Assembly: GCA_949358305.1 (NCBI GenBank)
Contig: OX442319.1
Span: 434,001-498,000, forward strand
Length of the DNA stretch: 64,000 nucleotides
Direction: 5' to 3'
Origin: Strigamia acuminata
Taxonomy: Eukaryota; Arthropoda; Chilopoda; Geophilomorpha; Linotaeniidae
The position numbers were made by a program, and so were the translations under genes. This document shows positions 40,690-49,855 of the stretch, one piece after another. Positions within the stretch are counted from its first letter, which is position 1. Each line of letters starts with the position of its first letter. A model generated the notes under the pieces. The model did not search any database. It was not told the DNA's origin and was given only the letters and a program-made list of their open reading frames with translations.

Positions 40690-41938
40690 TTGGACGGCCA
40701 CAAAGAAATTGTTGCCACCCAAAGAAAAGGCAAAGACAAAAGAAGAACAGTAAGATAGTTATAGTTGACGTTCAGGTATCAGAGTCATTGTTGGAAATCC
40801 CAGTAATTGTAAGAGAAATGGAAATAAAAGCAGTAATGGACACTGGAGCCAAACGAAACCTTTTAAGTGAAGAAGTGGCAATAGCCCTTCAATTGGATTA
40901 TTTACCGAGCCCTAACATTAGGCTACGTGGGATAGGAAAGGATTTGGTGGTTCCAGTAGGTAAAACAAAAATGAACATTGCAATTGGAAAACTGACCTAT
41001 AGAGTGGAAGTGTTAATAGTGTCAGGATTTCATCATCAGCTTTTATTGGGGGATCCATTCATGAGGTCAACAAAAACTGTCGTCGATTATGATTTACAAA
41101 AAATCTTTGTGGGCCGGAACAATGATAGTGGAGTAGAAGAAGCAGTTTTTCCAATGAATAAATCTTTTTCGGACCAGAGTTATGTCGCCAGGGTGATGAA
41201 GAACATTTCAATTCCACCAATGCATGAATGTGTTATACCAGTTTATTTGAATACAAAATTAACTACAGCAATGTTTATGGAACCTCTAGGAAATGTAATA
41301 GATAGGTTTGGAATTTTGTGTTGTAAAACATTAACAAATTTTGAGTATGGTAAAGGAGTTCTGCGTGTGGCTAATCCAACAAACAAATCAGTCTTCTTGA
41401 AGGAGAAATCTGCAATTGGTAAGGCGTATTACATTATCGAAATTGGGTTGTTAGATGAAAAGCAAGTGCATTGCATTGACTCCTCAACCAAAGCGGTTGA
41501 GTTGTCAGATGAAAAGCAAGTGCATTGCTTTGACTTTGACTCCTCAATTGCTAAAGATAAGATGACCAAAAGCCAACAAGAGCAGATGAAGCAGTTACTT
41601 CAAAAGAATCAAGATAGATTTGCAGCCACAGACAAAGACTTAGGTAGAGTAACATCATTTAAACACAGAATTAATACGGGGGACCATGATCCAATACATT
41701 TGCAGCCTTATAGACGTTCAATGGCGGAAAAAGAAGTAGAGGCAGAAGAGACCAGAAAGTTGCTTGAGATGGGAGTCATCAGGGAATCGGAAAGCCCATG
41801 GAGTGCGCCAGTACTTCTCATCAAGAAAAGAGACGATAAATGGAAGTTTTGTGTCGATTGGAGGAGGTTGAACGCGATCACAAAGAAAATGGTATACCCA
41901 CTGCCCAGAATTGACAATAATTGGACCAACTGGCAGGG
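40680..41938 (+). pseudogene. gypsy-U Pol, N-terminal part (protease and start of reverse transcriptase)
   Basis: The -1 frame relative to gag, open from 40680. It carries the protease (MDTGAKRN near 40838, LLLGDPFM) and the N-terminal fingers of reverse transcriptase through YPLPRID. A one-base loss near 41923 shifts the frame just before gypsy-G begins. The linker contains an in-frame 54-bp duplication (41454 and 41508). The rest of the gene resumes at 49856. Confidence 0.85.
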
Positions 41939-41968
41939 GCCTCAAGTGGGCCTAAATCCCACATAACA
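41939..41968 (+). repeat. gypsy-G 5' LTR remnant
   Basis: 30 bp identical to the last 30 bp of the 3' LTR (GCCTCAAGTGG...CACATAACA), joined directly to gypsy-U pol. Confidence 0.9.
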
Positions 41969-41971
41969 AAG

Positions 41972-41986
41972 TGGTGGAGATTGCGG
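41972..41986 (+). promoter_or_regulatory. gypsy-G putative primer-binding site
   Basis: TGGTGGAGATTGCGG, one base different from gypsy-F and at the same distance from the LTR end. Confidence 0.6.
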
Positions 41987-42977
41987 TTTCCCCAAACACT
42001 GCCCCAAAATTAAAATAGAAAAACTCAAATTTGAAAATTTAATAAAAAATAGTCAAAATTTGTGAAAATTCATTAAAAATTTGCAAAATTAGGTTAAGAA
42101 ATCAAAATCTAGAGTTGAAAAACTCAAAAATTGGCAAAATTAGAGTTAAAATTGGTGAAAATTAGCTTTAAAATTGATTGAAAATCTTATAAAATTTAGA
42201 AAGAGCCCAACCTAATTTGAATATGCATGACTCACTGCAAGAAATGATAGGAAAGATAAGAGTGACTCATTGTAAATAGAGTCAATTAGAGTTAATGAAG
42301 TTAAAAGTAGAAAAGCTAAATAAAGCAATTGAATATTTAATTGGATGACTTTACAGTTGGTGTTGTTTGATTTAATGATTGAATGAAATTTGAATTTGTG
42401 AATTGTTTATGATGAAATTGTTTATTTGATAAAGAATTTATTCATGGTGTTTTTGATAAAATTGAGAATTAATAGAGAGAAATTACCTGAATTTGCTAAT
42501 GAATAGTTTTGAATTTCAGAATATTTTGTAAATTGTTCATTGATAAAGTGTTTTGATGGAATTGAATATTAATAAGATATATTGTTCAGATTTATTAGTG
42601 AATTTGTTTCTTTTTCGGGGGATTTTGTAAAGAATTACTAATAAAGAGTTTTCTTGAATATTTACTAATGAAAATTTTGACAATTTTGAAAAATGACCGT
42701 GAAAATTTGATTGTTTTGATATTTTGAATTATATAAAGATAATGACTATGAAAATTGAATTGTTTTGAAGTGGATTGTTTGATAATTGATTGTTTTTCAG
42801 GATATTTTGTTGAATATTTACTGATAGTTATTTAGTGTTTTTTATAAATGACCGTGAAAATTGAATTGTTTAATTATTGAATTTGTTTCAGAAAGTGAAA
42901 GTGTTTTGTGAAAAGTGTTTATCAATAAAAAGGAATTGCTTCGACCCAAAGGATTGTGTCTTCTCTACATTTAATAA
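41987..42977 (+). other. gypsy-G AT-rich leader
   Basis: Aligns in composition and in repeated words (ATGACCGTGAAAAT, GAATTGTTTTGA) with the gypsy-F leader. It carries 3' splice-site-like strings (TTTTTCAG near 42793-42800, TTTGTTTCAG near 42882-42891). No ORF. Confidence 0.5.
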
Positions 42978-44483
42978 ATCATTGCGGACTCTAGACGTTA
43001 CGCGTTTTCAAAATACGTAACGGATTACCTGCTCTCAGGTGTTAAGAAAGAAGAGGAGTTGGAAGAAGAGACAGCATTGAGCGTCAAGGTGACTGAGCGA
43101 AAGAGGAAGCCAAAACCCAAAGAGGAACTTAAAACTCAAAAAAGGGAAGGTGAAACCCCGCAACAGCACCTTATACGAGTTGTTAGTGCTGATCTTCAAG
43201 CTGAATTGTTTCCACACGAGGTGGAGCAATTAGGAGAACTATTGATACGGGAACAGAGTGATCTAGACGACGCAGACGAGAAGGACATTTTCCAAGACGT
43301 TGAGGAGCAACCAAATTTAGAACTTTCATATTTGTGTATTAATAAAGAACAATCTCCAATTAAGATGGCTAATGCTTCGCCATCACCAGAAATGTTGGCA
43401 ATACAAACAGTATTACAAAATTTAGTGGTTAATAGAAGAAATCCAGTTGATTTTGATCCAGCCACTGGAAATATCGACACATGGTTAATTGGATACGAAG
43501 ATACGATTGCCGATGATACTGAAAGAATTAAACATCTGTCAATTGTGCTGAAACATTCTGCATCATCGTGGTATTTAGACCAACTTCCATTACATCCGAC
43601 TAGAACTTGGACTGAATGGAAAGATGCGTTGAAAACAAAATTTCGACGACAAATAACAGCAATTTTGGCGAAATTACAAGCAATGCAGCACAAGGACGGA
43701 ACAGCTTTGGAACACATGCAGAAAATATTAAAGGAATGCTCTTATGCAAGACCGTCGTTCACGGAAGATCAAAAGATATTTCACGTGTTTCAAGGACTGA
43801 AGAAGGTGATCAGAGATAAATTAGTAGCCAATTACCCAAAGACGTTGGACCAATTAACATCACAACTTGGATTGTTGGAAGCCCACGCATTCAATGAGGA
43901 TCCTGCAGAAGTTTTACTAACCCTACTGCAAAAAGCTGTTGATACAACAGGTGAGGTGACACCGAGTTGCTTGGTAGAACCGAGCGACGTCAATAAAACA
44001 AAAGACGAGTTGTTAGCAGAGGTCAAAGTGCTAAGACAACAGCAGCAGTTTGGGGACGTTCAATATGCAGAGGTCACTCCAGTCTTCTACCAAAATCAAT
44101 GGTATACGCCACATCCAAACCAGGCCCAGTTCTATAATAGAGGAAACTTTAGAGGGCGACCTGGACAACAACGTGGATGGTGGAATAACAACAGTAATTG
44201 GAACCAAGGTAGAGGATGGAACAATAATAAAGGTCAAAACAGAGGCAATTGGAATAATCAGTGGAATAATTCTGGCCAAGGATTCCAACAACAACAACAG
44301 CCACAACAGCAATGGAATCCACCGCAACAACAACAACAAGGTCAAAGACAGGGGAATCCAAATAACCAAGGTCACCCACGAAATCCAAACTATAAAGGTA
44401 AAAATTTCATTGAAAATTACCAAGGAGGCCGAGGTCAACGAGGAGCCCCACATGGTGGACCAGCTAATCAATCGGGAAACTAG
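42978..44483 (+). CDS. gypsy-G Gag
   Basis: The frame opens at 42978 after an in-frame TAA and ends with TAG 44481-44483. The first ATG is at 43365 (MANASPSPEM...). The preceding 129 codons have no ATG but match gypsy-F at the protein level (RRYAFSKYVTDYL against KRYNFSQVVTDYL). The capsid core is almost the same as in gypsy-F. The C-terminus is RG-, N- and Q-rich with GRGW and QQQW runs and no zinc knuckle. The stop directly follows GGGAAAC. Confidence 0.85.
   Translation: MIADSRRYAFSKYVTDYLLSGVKKEEELEEETALSVKVTERKRKPKPKEELKTQKREGETPQQHLIRVVSADLQAELFPHEVEQLGELLIREQSDLDDADEKDIFQDVEEQPNLELSYLCINKEQSPIKMANASPSPEMLAIQTVLQNLVVNRRNPVDFDPATGNIDTWLIGYEDTIADDTERIKHLSIVLKHSASSWYLDQLPLHPTRTWTEWKDALKTKFRRQITAILAKLQAMQHKDGTALEHMQKILKECSYARPSFTEDQKIFHVFQGLKKVIRDKLVANYPKTLDQLTSQLGLLEAHAFNEDPAEVLLTLLQKAVDTTGEVTPSCLVEPSDVNKTKDELLAEVKVLRQQQQFGDVQYAEVTPVFYQNQWYTPHPNQAQFYNRGNFRGRPGQQRGWWNNNSNWNQGRGWNNNKGQNRGNWNNQWNNSGQGFQQQQQPQQQWNPPQQQQQGQRQGNPNNQGHPRNPNYKGKNFIENYQGGRGQRGAPHGGPANQSGN
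44474..44480 (+). promoter_or_regulatory. gypsy-G -1 ribosomal frameshift site
   Basis: G_GGA_AAC followed at once by the gag TAG; pol is in the -1 frame. There is no ATG at the start of the pol frame here (the first possible in-frame near-cognate is TTG 44546), which supports frameshifting instead of separate initiation. Confidence 0.82.
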
Positions 44484-47400
44484 AATGGCCACAAAGACGG
44501 AAAAACAAGAAGAAATTCAAAAAGAAAAAATTAGAAATCATTGAGTTGAACGCCACAGATGAACTTTTGCAGATTCCAGTAGTAGTGAATGGTTTGGAAG
44601 TCACTGGTGTCTTGGATTCCGGAGGTTATCGCAACATCATTAATGAAGATTTGGTAAGAACTCTGCAGCTCAAATACCAACCATGTCCACATGTTCGACT
44701 TAGAGTTGTAGATGGTTCATTGATAACCCCAGGAGGAAAAACCAAGATTACCATTGACGTTGGACAACAACAACATACTATTGAAGTGCTGATTGTCAGC
44801 GGATTTGGCAACCATTTACTGCTAGGAGATAATTTTTTGAGATCTGCAAGGTGCCAGCTCGACTATGACCAACAGAAGATCTTTGTAGGGCCAAAAGATA
44901 AACAACAAGAAGTTTTCCCAATGTCAAAGAATTACACTGAACAAAACTATATTGCGCGAGTTTTAAAACCAATAACGATACCAGCTTTACATGAATGTGT
45001 AGTACCAATAAAGATAGCAAAGAAAGTTGATGACGAATTGTTTGTAGAACCATTGAGTGGAGTAATCGATCGATTTGGCGTGATTTGTTGCAAGACATTG
45101 ACTAAATTCAGAAAAGGTGAAGGAGTTCTGCGTGTTGCGAATCCAACTAAAAAGACAATCTATTTAGGAAAAAACTCAGCAGTTGCAAAAGCATTTTACG
45201 TGATTGAGTCTGGCTTGTTAGATGAAAAAAGAGCTGATCAATTTGACTTTAGCAAGGCCATGGCAAATGAGAATATGACACCAACTCAACAGGAATTGAT
45301 GCGACAGCTGCTAGAGAAGAATTCGGATAGATTTGCAACATCTGACAGTGACTTAGGCAGAGCACAGGCAATAAAACATCGTATTGATACAGGAGACTCT
45401 CCTCCAATCCACTTGCAACCTTATAGACGATCCATTAAGGAAAAAGAAATCGAGGAGGCTGAAACAAAGAAGTTACTTGAACAAGGAGTAATTAGAGAAT
45501 CCGAGAGCCCATGGAGTGCACCAGTACTACTCATTAAGAAAAGAGACGGCAGATGGAGATTTTGCGTTGATTGGAGACGTTTAAACGCAGTAACGAAGAA
45601 AATGGTTTATCCCTTACCACGTATCGACGACACCCTAGATCAACTAGCGGGTGCGAAGTATTTTTCGATGATGGATCTCATTCAGGGATACCACCAAGTC
45701 GAAATAGACGAACAAGATCGTGAAAAGACAGCGTTCACGACGTCAAGCGGACATTATGAGTTTAATGTCCTCGGAATGGGATTATGTAACAGCCCAGCCG
45801 CCTTTCAAAAATTGATGAATAAAGTGCTTGGGAACCTCTTGGGAAAGGTATGCATAGCGTACCTCGATGATTTAATAATATTCTCGAAGACATTCGAACA
45901 GCACCTCGTGGATGTGGACGAAGTTTTTCAAAAGCTCAGAACGGCAAACCTGAAAGTTAAGTTGAGCAAATGTACGTTTGCTACCGACACCATTCGATAC
46001 TTAGGACATGTGGTTGATGCTGATGGAGTTTCACCAGATCCCAGGAACCTGGAAGCAGTCGCGAAGTTTCCACTTCCTGTGAACGTTAAACAACTACGTG
46101 GTTTTTTAGGACTCTGCTCTTATTACCGAAAGTTCATCAAGGGATTTGCAGATATTTCTAAACCTCTGGTGAATCTCACTAAAAAGGACGAGAAGTTTGA
46201 CTGGGGTCCGCCCCATGATACAGCTTTTATCACACTCCGAAATGCATTAATAACAGTACCGGTGTTGGCGCATCCAGACTTTGCACAGCCATTCATAGTA
46301 TCAACCGACGCAAGTGCGTATGGAATGGGAGCCATTCTGAAGCAAAAGATCAACAACCAGGAGCGAGTTGTAGCGTATGCAAGCAAACTGATGAGCACAG
46401 CGGAACAAAACTACACCGCCACTGAAAGAGAGTGTCTCGCTATAATGTTTGCAGTACAGAAATTCAGACCTTACTTGTACGGACAGAAATTCCAAATAAT
46501 AACCGACCACCAACCCCTCCAATGGCTGAAGTCAGTCCGAAACCCCAATGGACGTTTAGCCAGATGGGCATTGCAATTAGTAGACTTTGATTTCGATATA
46601 GTGTATAAAAGCGGCAAAAAGCACACAGATGCCGATGCACTAAGTAGGATACCAGACCAGATGAGTGAAGAAGAAATAGAAAAATTACCTTCGCTTTTCT
46701 TGGAAAATTTGGACCTCCCTGCACAACAGAGGATGGATCCCAAACTACTGGACCTAATTACAGCAGTTGAAAACCTAGAGCAACTTCCAAAGAAGAGGAG
46801 ACGACCGCTTAAGCAGTACGTGCTCCACGAGAAAACGTTATTTAGGAAAAAAAACTCTTCAAGTTCCCTAAATACAGAAGGATTATTGCTAGTAGTTCCG
46901 AAACAACTCCAGAAGGATGTATTGCATGAAATGCACGACGGATTACTAGGAGCTCACTTAGGTTTGGCAAAAACATGGAAACGAATAAGAACAAGATTCT
47001 TTTGGACAAGAATTTACACTGACGTTAGAAAATACGTCTTGTCCTGCCAAAACTGCGCAAAAGCAAAGTCGATGACAACTCCAGCTAAAGGACTAATGCA
47101 ACCGTGGTCAACCGTCTCAAAACCATTCGAGCGGATTGGAATGGACACACTTGGACCTTTCCCATTGTCAAAACTAGGAAATAAACACGTTTTCGTTGTG
47201 ACTGATTATTTGTCAAGATCTGTGATTGCAAGAGCTGCACCAGTAGGAACAGCTCTAGAAGCAGCAAAGACTTTGGTTTATGAAGTGATTCTTAAGGAAG
47301 GCAGCCCAAGAGAAATTTTAAGCGACCGTGGAACGGAATACAGGAACCAAATGATTGAAGAAGTATCTAATCTATTCAAAAGTTTGCATAAAACCACCTC

Positions 47401-48304
47401 AGGATACCACCCAAGGACCAATGGATTAACAGAAAGATTTAATGCGACATTCGCAAAAATGTTGCAAAGTTATGTTAATGATGATCACACCGATTGGGAT
47501 GAGTTCCTGCCATTTGTCCTGTTTTCCTACAACACGGGAGTTCATGAAACAACAGGTTACACACCGCACTATCTTCTTCGAGGATATGATGTGGATTTGA
47601 CAATAGATGTTAACCTAAATCTGCCCCAAAAAGAGTTCACGTTACGCACATCAAAATTCATGCAACAGGCTAGGAAAATTGCAAATGAACGACTTCAAAA
47701 GCAGTCAGAGAAAAGTAAGAAAAGATTCGACAAAGATAGAGTCAACAAAGAATTTGAACCAGGTGAATTGGTTTATTTGAAGACCATAAATAGAAAAGTT
47801 GGCCTGTCAGAGAAGCTTTTACCTCAATTTTCCGGCCCCTACGAGATTGTGCGACGAACAGCTCCAAATGACTATGAAATTATTAATTCCACACGAAAGA
47901 AAAGTGATATTGTTAACGTAGAAAGGTTGAAACCGTATAAAGCAAGAATTGAAGAAGACATAGATGAAGCTTTGAAAGAAATGCCAGAGAAGAAAGTGAA
48001 ATTTGCTGAAAAAGTGAAGAAAATCAGTAAAAAAGGAGAAATTGTAGTTGAAGAACTGGATAAACCAAAGCAAACCAAAGCAAACCAAAGCAAAGCAAAA
48101 GAACGTTACATCGATGATAGTGAACAAATTTCCCTCAAATCATTGTTTGAACCGCAAACAGAACCCGAAAACACTGAAAAACAACTTAAAAATCCGCCAC
48201 TAGATGGCGCGAATACGCAAAACGACGACTATCGTTCGCGCAAGCTCAGACCGAAGGCGAGAAAATCCTACCGCCATTGCTACTCTACATTTTCGCCAAG
48301 GTGA
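44474..48304 (+). CDS. gypsy-G Pol polyprotein
   Basis: Open from the slippery site to TGA 48302-48304. Same order as gypsy-F: protease (DSGGYRN), reverse transcriptase (YLDD near 45858), RNase H (TDASAYG, TDHQPLQWL), integrase with HHCC module and D, D, E in GMDTLGPF, SDRGTEY and NGLTERFN, GPY/F module. Near the C-terminus the DNA has a short ACCAAAGCAA tandem (about 48063-48095), giving a K/Q-rich stretch. A perfect CTCF-consensus string occurs at 48197-48210, as in gypsy-F. No lesion visible. Confidence 0.93.
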   Translation, partial: GKLEWPQRRKNKKKFKKKKLEIIELNATDELLQIPVVVNGLEVTGVLDSGGYRNIINEDLVRTLQLKYQPCPHVRLRVVDGSLITPGGKTKITIDVGQQQHTIEVLIVSGFGNHLLLGDNFLRSARCQLDYDQQKIFVGPKDKQQEVFPMSKNYTEQNYIARVLKPITIPALHECVVPIKIAKKVDDELFVEPLSGVIDRFGVICCKTLTKFRKGEGVLRVANPTKKTIYLGKNSAVAKAFYVIESGLLDEKRADQFDFSKAMANENMTPTQQELMRQLLEKNSDRFATSDSDLGRAQAIKHRIDTGDSPPIHLQPYRRSIKEKEIEEAETKKLLEQGVIRESESPWSAPVLLIKKRDGRWRFCVDWRRLNAVTKKMVYPLPRIDDTLDQLAGAKYFSMMDLIQGYHQVEIDEQDREKTAFTTSSGHYEFNVLGMGLCNSPAAFQKLMNKVLGNLLGKVCIAYLDDLIIFSKTFEQHLVDVDEVFQKLRTANLKVKLSKCTFATDTIRYLGHVVDADGVSPDPRNLEAVAKFPLPVNVKQLRGFLGLCSYYRKFIKGFADISKPLVNLTKKDEKFDWGPPHDTAFITLRNALITVPVLAHPDFAQPFIVSTDASAYGMGAILKQKINNQERVVAYASKLMSTAEQNYTATERECLAIMFAVQKFRPYLYGQKFQIITDHQPLQWLKSVRNPNGRLARWALQLVDFDFDIVYKSGKKHTDADALSRIPDQMSEEEIEKLPSLFLENLDLPAQQRMDPKLLDLITAVENLEQLPKKRRRPLKQYVLHEKTLFRKKNSSSSLNTEGLLLVVPKQLQKDVLHEMHDGLLGAHLGLAKTWKRIRTRFFWTRIYTDVRKYVLSCQNCAKAKSMTTPAKGLMQPWSTVSKPFERIGMDTLGPFPLSKLGNKHVFVVTDYLSRSVIARAAPVGTALEAAKTLVYEVILKEGSPREILSDRGTEYRNQMIEEVSNLFKSLHKTTSGYHPRTNGLTERFNATFAKMLQSYVNDDHTDWDEFLPFVLFSYNTGVHETTGYTPHYLLRGYDVDLTIDVNLNLPQKEFTLRTSKFMQQARKIANERLQKQSEKSKKRFDKDRVNKEFEPGELVYLKTINRKVGLSEKLLPQFSGPYEIVRRTAPNDYEIINSTRKKSDIVNVERLKPYKARIEEDIDEALKEMPEKKVKFAEKVKKISKKGEIVVEELDKPKQTKANQSKAKERYIDDSEQISLKSLFEPQTEPENTEKQLKNPPLDGANTQNDDYRSRKLRPKARKSYRHCYSTFSPR

Positions 48305-49265
48305 ATGCGAGCTTCTTGCGTGAACCAAAGCTTAAATTTTGATATTTATTTGTTGTGTCGTGAATTGAATTGTGTTTTTTGAGGTTTGTGAACATATTTT
48401 AAGTGTTTTAGTATGATTTTGAGTTGAAATATTAGGTTAAAAGTGTATAAAATGCCAAACTTCGCGAAACGAAACAAATCGCGATCTTCGCTTATTCGTG
48501 TTGATAATTTTCTTAGACTTTGGATTAATTCTAATGAATAGGAAAATATGTTAGAAATGTTATTTTACATAGTATTAGCAGATAAAAATTGGTTTTAGTG
48601 AGATTAAAATTTTTAATAATGTTGAACTTGATGACACGAAAATCCGAGGTCGCGAGGCGAAGTAATTAAAGCGAATTTAGTGAAGTTTATCGTAATTTGA
48701 ATAAAACTGATTATGTGAATTGTAAATAAATTTTCAAACACAAAAATTTTGTAAATGTTCTAGGATTTAGAGAGTTGATGTTTTAGAAGAGAATTCAAAT
48801 TTTTAAAGAAAATAATGAAAACCAAAAACAAATTTATTTTTTGAAAAGAGTTAAATTATTTTATGAGAATTTATTGTGAAATTTAAATGTTGTATTTTAT
48901 TTCTGAAGGTTTATTGTAAAAATGGATGAAATAATTTGGTTAATTATAATTCGAACCAATTTGAATTGTTTAATTAGTGTTTAATTTTCATTCTTATTTG
49001 AGTTTTGAATTTAAGTTTTGTAAGTTTTTCTTGAATAGTAAGTTAAGTTGGAAATTATGATTGTATAATTTATGAAGTAATATGACCAATATGAGAAATA
49101 TTGTATTTGAAACAGATTAAGATTTTTCTTTTGTATGTACATTAATCTAAAAGGGAGTAAAAAGAGATGTAAATTGTTTTATTTGACACTATGAATTGAG
49201 ATCTAATATTTGGTAAAAAAGAATTGTCTTCATCCGAAATTTAATTTTAGAGACCAAAATTACGC
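48305..49265 (+). other. gypsy-G 3' untranslated region with spaced GC-rich motifs
   Basis: AT-rich, no ORF. GC-rich islands near 48303, 48465 and 48650 resemble those of gypsy-F in order and spacing; the middle one (CGCGAAACGAAACAAATCGC) is nearly identical. Confidence 0.6.
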
Positions 49266-49277
49266 AAAAAAGGGAGT
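49266..49277 (+). promoter_or_regulatory. gypsy-G polypurine tract
   Basis: AAAAAAGGGAGT abuts the 3' LTR; same string as in gypsy-F. Confidence 0.8.
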
Positions 49278-49855
49278 TGCTACGCGTACAGGCCGTCCCG
49301 ATCAACGGACGACCCGTATCGCGTAATTCGGCTATAATTCGGATAAAAGTTGCTAAATTTCGTCCATAGATGGCGTTGGCAATCGATTACATCATTGCCT
49401 CGTCACTGGACTTATCAATTAGTTAAAGGGGGTAACAGGAGCTTTCCTGTGAAGTGAATCCGCCCAAGTTTGACAGTTCTCTTCCGGCTCTCACTTGAGA
49501 GTGAACTCAAATCCCTCCTATCCAATGTCAGCCTGTTCTTGGCTGGCTGCAGAAATTGTTATTAATTTAATCACTATTTAATAGTTTCAGATTGCATCTC
49601 AATTCAGAGTGTCACTTATGATTTATAATTAGAGTTTATATAATTTATATAATTTATGTAGTTCATTATTTGAGTTTAAGAATTGTGCCAATGTAAACAG
49701 AGTAAACTCATCCATTTGAAAGAATAATCAAACAGCTTTGCTGTCTGGTTAAATAAAAACTAGATTGAATTTAAACCTAATTAAAATGACTCTTTATTTC
49801 CTATCAAATCCCAGTTGTGTGGGTAGCCTCAAGTGGGCCTAAATCCCACATAACA
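49278..49855 (+). repeat. gypsy-G 3' LTR
   Basis: 578 bp, TGCTACGCG...CACATAACA. It contains CATAGATGGCGTT at the position of the gypsy-F CAGATGGCGCT word. Right flank starts GTAT, then gypsy-U pol resumes. Confidence 0.93.

Larger units (their letters stand above)
41939..49855 (+). mobile_element. Ty3/gypsy LTR retrotransposon gypsy-G, 5' LTR deleted
   Basis: Close relative of gypsy-F with open gag and pol and a full 578-bp 3' LTR (49278-49855). Of the 5' LTR only the last 30 bp remain (41939-41968). The flanks are both gypsy-U reverse transcriptase, but about 8 bp of target (expected around GCGAAGTAT) are missing on the left, so one deletion removed about 550 bp across the 5' junction. Without the 5' promoter the copy should be silent unless read from outside. 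Confidence 0.93.
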
